From Streptomyces sp. NBC_00457 (lineage in GTDB: Bacteria > Actinomycetota > Actinomycetes > Streptomycetales > Streptomycetaceae), in NCBI RefSeq assembly GCF_036014015.1, contig NZ_CP107905.1, positions 2,356,001 through 2,420,000 on the forward strand: a DNA stretch of 64,000 bases, written 5' to 3'. Positions 59,511 through 64,000 of the stretch are shown piece by piece; the stretch's first letter is position 1; each line of letters begins with the position of its first letter. The translations under genes were made by a program, and so were the position numbers. Under the pieces are notes generated by a model. That model saw only the letters and a list, made by a program, of their open reading frames with translations. It made no database searches and had not been told where the DNA came from.

Positions 59511-60689
59511 TCACCAGCGCACCGGCAGGCTGCGCATGCCGCGCATCAGCATGCCCGGGAGCCACTCGCCGGGTGGGCCGTCGAGGGCGAGGTCGGGGGC
59601 GCGGTCGAGCAGGGACCGTATCGCCGTACGCGCTTCGAGGCGGGCCAGCGGGGCGCCCAGGCAGAAGTGGATGCCATGGCCGAAGGCGACATGGCCGCGG
59701 GCGTCACGGCGGATGTCGAAGGTGTCGGGAGCGGGGTAGCGGCTCGCGTCACGGTTGGCGGCGGTGAGGCCGATCATCACCGACTCGCCCCGGTCGATCC
59801 GGACGCTGCCCAGCTCCAGGGGCTCCGCGGCATACCGGAACGTCGCCGTCTCCACCGGGCCCTCATGGCGCAGCATCTCCTCGACGGCGCCGTCGAGAAG
59901 GCCCATGTCGGCGCGCAGCGCGGCGAGTTGGTCGGGGTGGGTGAGCAGGGAGTGGACGCCGCTGGTGATGAGATTGACCGTGGTCTCATGGCCCGCGATG
60001 AGCAGGATGAAGGCCATGCCCCGCAGTTCGTCCGGGGAGAGCCGGTCGCCGTCCTCGGCGGTGGTGCGGATCAGGTCGCTCAGCAGGTCGCCGCTCGGCC
60101 CGGCGGCGCGCTTGTCCTCGATCAGGTCGGTGAAGTACGCGCCGAGGCGGACGTAGGCGTCGTGCTCGCTGCCCGGGGTGCTCGGCGCCACCGCCTCCGT
60201 GGACATCTTGCGGAACTCCGCGCGGTCCATCTCGGGCACGCCGAGCAGTTCGCAGATGACGGTGATCGGCAGCGGATAGGACAGGGACTCCACCAGGTCG
60301 GCACGGCCCCGCGGCAGCATCGCGTCGAGCAGTTCGTCCGTGAGCTGCTGGATCCTCGGGCGCAGTGCCTCCACGCGGCGCATGGTGAAGGCGCGGGCGA
60401 TCAGGCCGCGCAGCCGGGTGTGCTGGGGCGGGTCGGTGACCAGCAGGTTCTTCCCGATCAGCTCCTCGTCGAGGGACTTCAGGCCGATCTTGGCACCGTC
60501 CTTGGACAACCGCGGCTCGGCGAGTGCCGTACGCGCCTCCTCATGCCCGACGACGAGCCACACCTCGGAGTGCCACTCGGGCAGCCGGACGCGGTGGACG
60601 GGGCCTTCGGCGCGCAGGCGTGCGTACGCCGGATGCGGGTTCACGCGGAACCCCTCGCCGAACTCCCCCATGTCGATGACGTCCGCCAT
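59511..60689 (-). CDS. Cytochrome P450
   Basis: Soluble bacterial P450 of 392 residues. The heme-binding loop FGHGIHFCLGAPLAR has its Cys near residue 342. The I-helix oxygen groove is LLIAGHETTVN and the K-helix ExxR appears in EEMLRHEGPVE with R in TFRYA. The ATG at 60689 is preceded by GAGGGGGAGG and matches the family start. No ferredoxin or biosynthetic genes flank it. The substrate is unknown. Confidence 0.92.
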   Translation of the reverse strand: MADVIDMGEFGEGFRVNPHPAYARLRAEGPVHRVRLPEWHSEVWLVVGHEEARTALAEPRLSKDGAKIGLKSLDEELIGKNLLVTDPPQHTRLRGLIARAFTMRRVEALRPRIQQLTDELLDAMLPRGRADLVESLSYPLPITVICELLGVPEMDRAEFRKMSTEAVAPSTPGSEHDAYVRLGAYFTDLIEDKRAAGPSGDLLSDLIRTTAEDGDRLSPDELRGMAFILLIAGHETTVNLITSGVHSLLTHPDQLAALRADMGLLDGAVEEMLRHEGPVETATFRYAAEPLELGSVRIDRGESVMIGLTAANRDASRYPAPDTFDIRRDARGHVAFGHGIHFCLGAPLARLEARTAIRSLLDRAPDLALDGPPGEWLPGMLMRGMRSLPVRW

Positions 60690-60711
60690 GGCCCTCCCCC
60701 TCGCACACCAT

Positions 60712-60758
60712 CCCCCGCACAACAGCCCCCGCACAACAGCCCCCGCACAACAGCCGCG
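60712..60758. repeat. 14-bp tandem repeats upstream of the P450 gene
   Basis: Three units of GCACAACAGCCCCC (60717, 60731, 60745; the last one diverged) lie 28 nt upstream of the P450 start, in its untranslated leader or promoter. Such repeats can vary in copy number. Confidence 0.75.
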
Positions 60759-60786
60759 ACACACAGACAACGCCCGACGCCCGCGA

Positions 60787-61467
60787 TCAGTGCCCGTCCT
60801 CCTCGGATTCCTCCAGAAGTCCCGCGTCGTATGCCAACAGGGCGATCTGCACACGGTTGTTGAGGTCGAGCTTGGCCAGGATGCGGGAGACATGGGTCTT
60901 GACGGTGGCCACGCTCATGAAGAGGGCGGCGGCGATCTCGGCGTTGGACAGCCCCCGGCCGACCGCGACGGCGACCTCGCGTTCACGGTCGTTGAGGGCC
61001 TCGATGCGGGCACGCGCGCGTGCCCGCCGGGTGTCGGCCGCGGCACCGGCCGCGTGCTCCATCAGCCGGCGGGTGACAGAGGGCGACAGGACGGGGTCGC
61101 CGGCCGCGACCCGGCGCACCGCGTCGACGATCTCGGCGGGCGGGGTGTCCTTCAGGACGAATCCGGCGGCGCCGGCACGCAGCGCCCGCAGCACCTGTTC
61201 GTCGGCGTGGAAGGTGGTCAGGACCACGACCTGCGGGGCGTCCTTACGGCCGCGCAGCCGCTCGGTGGCCGTCAGCCCGTCCATCGACGGCATCCGGATG
61301 TCCATCAGGACGACGTCCGGGCTGGTGCGGTCGACGAGTGCCTCGACCTCACGGCCGTCGGCCGCCTCCCCGACGATCTCGATGTCCTCGGCCCCGCCCA
61401 TCATGAAGGACAGCCCGGCCCGTACGAGGGGGTCGTCGTCGACGAGGAGCACTCTGATCGCAGTCAT
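60787..61467 (-). CDS. Response regulator, NarL/LuxR family
   Basis: Protein of 226 residues. The receiver domain (1-120) has the phosphate-accepting Asp56 in VLMDIRMP, the acidic pair DDD at 10-12 and the conserved Lys in VLKDTPP. The C-terminal LuxR HTH is ALNDREREVAVAVGRGLSNA, then EIAAALFMSVATVKTHVSRI. It lies 47 nt downstream of the sensor kinase gene, with which it forms a two-component system. The signal and targets are not evident. Confidence 0.93.
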   Translation of the reverse strand: MTAIRVLLVDDDPLVRAGLSFMMGGAEDIEIVGEAADGREVEALVDRTSPDVVLMDIRMPSMDGLTATERLRGRKDAPQVVVLTTFHADEQVLRALRAGAAGFVLKDTPPAEIVDAVRRVAAGDPVLSPSVTRRLMEHAAGAAADTRRARARARIEALNDREREVAVAVGRGLSNAEIAAALFMSVATVKTHVSRILAKLDLNNRVQIALLAYDAGLLEESEEDGH

Positions 61468-61514
61468 GCGCCCTACGTAATCACGGTCGCGGCCGGTGAG
61501 TTGGCCGGAGTCGC

Positions 61515-62765
61515 TCACCCCCACGGCAGCCAACCCCGCACCCCGAATCCCCCGTCCCCCTCCGGCCCGTACGCGAGCCGCCCCCCGGCCAGCGTGGCCC
61601 GTTCCGTCAGTCCGATCAGGCCCTGCCCGGAGCCGGGCACGGGTGGCACCTCGCCCTCGGGTGCCGGGTTCCGTACGTCCACGGTCAGGCCCTCCCCCGG
61701 GCCGCCGGTGACGGTCACGGTGACCTCGGTGCCGGGGGCGTGCTTGCGGGCGTTGGTCAGGCCCTCCTGGGCGATGCGGTAGGCGGTGCGGCCGACGGAG
61801 GCCGGGACGGCGGCGGGGTCGGTGACGCGGTTGTCGAGGGTGACCTTCATGCCGGCCTCGCGGGACTCGGCGACCAGGGCGTCCAGCGCGGCGAGCGTCG
61901 GCTGCGGACGGCCGGCCTCGTCGGGTTCGCCGGCCCGCAGCACGCCGATGATCTCGCGCAGGTCCTGGAGCGCCTCGTGCGCGCTCTCCCGGATGACGCC
62001 GGCGGCCCGCGCGACCTCCGCCTGCGGCGCGTCGGGCCGGAACTCCAACGCACCGGCGTGCACGCTCAGCAGCGTCAGCCGGTGCGCGAGCACGTCGTGC
62101 ATCTCCCGGGCGATGGCCTCGCGGGCCAGCCGCTGCGCCTGCTCGGCGCGCAGCTTCGCCTCCGTCTCGGCGCGCAGGGCGCGGTCGCGCAGGCTCAGCA
62201 TGAGCTGCCGCTTGACTCGTACGAGCAGGCCGCAGGCGATGGTCGAGACGGTGAGCAGCGAGGTGAGCAGGACCGCCGGCACGAACGCCAGGTCGGGCTC
62301 CGGGCGCCACCAGAAGTAGAGCGGGATGCCCGCCAGGGAAGTGCCGCCGATCCAGGCCACGTACTTGAAGGGCCGGTGCACGGCGAGCGAGAAGAAGATG
62401 ATCAGGCCGGCGCCGCCCGCGGTGCCGGAGACGAAGCTGAGGGGAACCATCACGGCGGCGAGCCCGACCGGCCAGCGGCGGCGCAGCCAGACCAGGGCGC
62501 AGGCGAGGGCGCCGAGCAACTGGTCGATGCCGGCGAGTGATTTCGAGGTGTTCGGGTCTCCGTTCACGGTGTCCGCGGCTGCCAGGCCGATCAGGACGGC
62601 CAGCAGGAAGCAGGAGAAGTCGACGACCCAGTCCCGTGCGGTGCGCCGCGGTCGCCGCCCGGACGCTCCGACATCGGGGTCGAGCTCATGGATCACGGCG
62701 GACGGGAACAGCCACCGGCGCCCCTGGAACGCCGACACAGCCTGCTCCGCCTTGTCACCAGTCAC
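61515..62765 (-). CDS. Sensor histidine kinase, NarL/DesK type
   Basis: Protein of 416 residues. About five N-terminal transmembrane helices (residues 40-190) lead to a dimerisation helix with the phospho-His in REMHDVLAHRLTLLSVHAGA (near residue 222). A HATPase domain follows, with the N-box AYRIAQEGLTNARKHA and GQGLIGLTERA. The GTG at 62765 is used because the residues before it are unlike the family. It is paired with the response regulator downstream. Confidence 0.92.
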   Translation of the reverse strand: MTGDKAEQAVSAFQGRRWLFPSAVIHELDPDVGASGRRPRRTARDWVVDFSCFLLAVLIGLAAADTVNGDPNTSKSLAGIDQLLGALACALVWLRRRWPVGLAAVMVPLSFVSGTAGGAGLIIFFSLAVHRPFKYVAWIGGTSLAGIPLYFWWRPEPDLAFVPAVLLTSLLTVSTIACGLLVRVKRQLMLSLRDRALRAETEAKLRAEQAQRLAREAIAREMHDVLAHRLTLLSVHAGALEFRPDAPQAEVARAAGVIRESAHEALQDLREIIGVLRAGEPDEAGRPQPTLAALDALVAESREAGMKVTLDNRVTDPAAVPASVGRTAYRIAQEGLTNARKHAPGTEVTVTVTGGPGEGLTVDVRNPAPEGEVPPVPGSGQGLIGLTERATLAGGRLAYGPEGDGGFGVRGWLPWG

Positions 62766-62945
62766 GGTCGACAAATCTACGCAGTGCGGGCCCGCTCCAC
62801 TTCCCCCGTATGCATGATCGACGACCAAAGTCGCACCGCCACAGACTTTCGGCGCGGGGCCGCGGACAGATCAAGGACTTCCGTCGAACTGGCCTCGCCC
62901 CGCGGCCGATGACTGTGGGGGGTCCGCGGGGCGAGTGTCCTCACC

Positions 62946-63146
62946 ATGAAGGAATTGCTGGAGCTACTCGGATTCATCGCCCTGGCACAGGGCGCGATGG
63001 GCCTCGTGCACGAGTTCACCGACTGGAAGATCGGCCTCGTGCAGAGGATCGACTTTCTCGACGGCTACGGGATCTACGCGAGCGTCGCGTTCCTGGTGCT
63101 CGGGTTCGCGTTGTTCGCCGCCGCCGAGAGCCGGAAGTCCGGCTGA
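62946..63146 (+). CDS. Small two-helix membrane protein
   Basis: Sixty-six residues with two hydrophobic helices (LLELLGFIALAQGAMGLVHE and IYASVAFLVLGFALFAAAE) joined by a short loop with DWKIGLVQRIDFLDG, and a basic C-terminus. I recognise it only as a conserved-looking small membrane protein of Streptomyces. No ribosome site is clear. It is divergent from the sensor kinase gene and convergent with the ribonuclease gene. Confidence 0.6.
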   Translation: MKELLELLGFIALAQGAMGLVHEFTDWKIGLVQRIDFLDGYGIYASVAFLVLGFALFAAAESRKSG

Positions 63147-63149
63147 GGC

Positions 63150-63536
63150 TCAGCAGCCGTAGTCGACCAGGTCGAACGACTCGTAGTGGTCCGCGGTGTA
63201 GTAGTCCTCCTGGTTCTCCTCACCGGTGACGATCCGGCGAGCTCCGCGCGTGGACGAACCCGGCGTGATGACCGTGTACTCGTGGTAATACCCGGTCGAC
63301 TGGGAAGGCAGGACGCCTTCGCGGTTCTGGAAGACCGTCCCGTCCTGCTCGTACGGGTACGGGCCGCCCTGCTCGATCAGGTCGAGCGTGTCGTGCGCCT
63401 GGGAGGGCAGGTCGGTGTAGCAGATGCTGCCGACGGCGGCGGCCGCCGGGGTGGCGGTGACGGTGCCGCCGATGAGAAGGGCGGACAGAACGGCGGCTGC
63501 GGCGCCGATGCGAGTGATCCGTGGGGGGAATCTCAT
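63150..63536 (-). CDS. Secreted guanyl-specific ribonuclease, RNase Sa type
   Basis: Precursor of 128 residues with a signal peptide ending near AAAA (about residue 34). The mature part closely follows RNase Sa: a disulfide between Cys in SICYTDLP and the C-terminal Cys, substrate loop DGTVFQNREG, catalytic Glu in YYHEYTVITPG, Arg in RGARRIVTGE and His in YTADHYESF. It cleaves RNA after guanosine outside the cell. No barstar-like inhibitor gene is visible nearby. ATG 63536 is used; an ATG three codons earlier is possible. Confidence 0.93.
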   Translation of the reverse strand: MRFPPRITRIGAAAAVLSALLIGGTVTATPAAAAVGSICYTDLPSQAHDTLDLIEQGGPYPYEQDGTVFQNREGVLPSQSTGYYHEYTVITPGSSTRGARRIVTGEENQEDYYTADHYESFDLVDYGC

Positions 63537-63588
63537 GCCCCCCATGATGACGCGCGTAGACAGTGGCATGTCAATGTCAACTCCGGAG

Positions 63589-63624
63589 AATTTCCCGTCA
63601 AGTCCGATGAGTTTTCGGGAAATT
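63589..63624. promoter_or_regulatory. Inverted repeat AATTTCCCG-N18-CGGGAAATT
   Basis: A perfect 9-bp inverted repeat upstream of the ribonuclease gene (about 53 nt before its start), in a locally A/T-rich stretch. It is a candidate operator or promoter element of that gene. Confidence 0.4.
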
Positions 63625-63627
63625 AAC

Positions 63628-63663
63628 CTGCCGCCCGGCATCTTCACGCAGGCCGGGCGGCAG
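63628..63663 (-). terminator. Hairpin terminator after the RibD/DHFR-like gene
   Basis: Perfect 12-bp arms CTGCCGCCCGGC and GCCGGGCGGCAG with a 12-nt loop, starting 5 nt after the stop codon. On the minus strand it is followed by GGTTAATTTCC, a partly T-rich tail. Confidence 0.7.
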
Positions 63664-63667
63664 ATGG

Positions 63668-64000
63668 TCAGGCGTTCTCGGGCAGCTCGTAGGAGCCGTA
63701 CTCCGGGCGGCCCGCGAGGTTGTACGACTGGATGGAGACGCCCGTCGAGGTGATCCGTCCGCCGCTGTGCCGGAAGGCGGTCGGCACCGCGCCCTCCGGG
63801 AAGAGCCGGAAGCCGGCGCCCAGCACGACCGGGAAGGTCAGCAGGTGGACGGTGTCGACGAGGTCGAGGGCGAACAGGGACTGCAGGAGTGCGCCGCTGC
63901 CGTGGACCTGGATCTCGCCGTCGGTGCGCTCTTTGAGGGCGGTGACCTCCTTGGCCAGGTCGCCGCCGAGCACGGTGGTGCCGGACCACTCGGGGTCGGT
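63668..64000 (-). CDS. Dihydrofolate reductase / RibD C-terminal family protein (5' end outside window)
   Basis: C-terminal part (about 110 residues) of a short RibD_C/DHFR-type reductase. It shows a KEVTALKERTDGEIQVHGS strand-loop, LLQSLFALDLVDTVHLLTFP, and VVLGAGFRLFPEG, typical of actinobacterial DHFR-family proteins. The frame runs off the right edge, so the N-terminus and start are not seen. Substrate unknown. True folate reductases are longer and differ in these motifs. Confidence 0.85.
   Translation of the reverse strand, partial: TDPEWSGTTVLGGDLAKEVTALKERTDGEIQVHGSGALLQSLFALDLVDTVHLLTFPVVLGAGFRLFPEGAVPTAFRHSGGRITSTGVSIQSYNLAGRPEYGSYELPENA

Noticed and set aside
59233..59565. 110-codon Ala-rich minus-strand frame over the 48-bp repeats
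   Set aside because: It overlaps the P450 3' end, consists of repeat-derived low complexity and lacks a ribosome site.
59511..60689. P450 as part of a secondary-metabolite cluster
   Set aside because: No biosynthetic core enzyme, ferredoxin or tailoring genes are adjacent; the neighbours are regulatory or housekeeping.

Overview
The window is high-GC actinobacterial DNA, almost certainly from a Streptomyces chromosome. The evidence is strong third-position G/C bias, many GTG starts, several apparently leaderless genes, a secreted RNase Sa-type ribonuclease, PucR/GntR/MarR regulators next to the genes they probably control, and a sugar ABC operon with no ATPase gene of its own. About 55 genes or gene remnants are supported. 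No rRNA, tRNA, CRISPR array or intact mobile element was seen.

Layout. 1-5.1 kb: 3' part of a methylmalonyl-CoA mutase gene with its GTPase chaperone meaB, then a convergent macrodomain / phytoene-desaturase-like pair. 5.1-7.3 kb: an inositol-monophosphatase-family gene, a decayed gamma-glutamyltransferase fragment, and a DUF3558 protein. 7.3-16.4 kb: a pyrimidine/hydantoin catabolic cluster, all on the minus strand: NCS1 permease, F420-type LLM oxidoreductase, dihydropyrimidinase, two paralogous carbamoyl-amide hydrolases, a PucR regulator and a class III aminotransferase. 16.5-28.6 kb: housekeeping and conserved genes, including a divergent XRE regulator / methionine aminopeptidase pair, a ClpC-type ATPase, gamma-glutamyltransferase, exonuclease III, an MBL-fold hydrolase and a fused PcaL.

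28.6-41.5 kb looks like an accessory island. It opens with the broken C-terminus of a tyrosine recombinase and is rich in redox genes: pyruvate oxidase, pirin, AhpD-like, CDGSH/4Fe-4S protein, LLM flavin oxidoreductase with an F420-reductase-like partner, haloperoxidase-type hydrolase and SDR. It also carries three small GNAT genes of one family and a MarR regulator. A shared palindrome (RGTTGA-N4-TCAACY) lies in six places in this stretch, mostly in promoters, and suggests a MarR-controlled regulon.

42.6-50 kb: a FadR-type GntR regulator faces a carbohydrate operon (lipoprotein, two permeases, enolase-superfamily enzyme, secreted beta-helix protein). 50-55.3 kb: a SWIM zinc-finger protein translationally coupled to a SNF2-family helicase. 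55.3-59.1 kb: a membrane protein with a ROK kinase, then a divergent GntR / inositol-dehydrogenase-like pair. 59.2-64 kb: tandem repeats, a cytochrome P450, a NarL-type two-component system, a small membrane protein, an RNase Sa homologue and a truncated RibD/DHFR-type gene.

A hairpin-plus-tail repeat (GCGCCCC-loop-GGGGCGC followed by GGGGAACTGCGCG) occurs six times. Each copy lies just after a stop codon and in the same orientation as the upstream gene, so it probably acts as a family of 3'-end or terminator elements.
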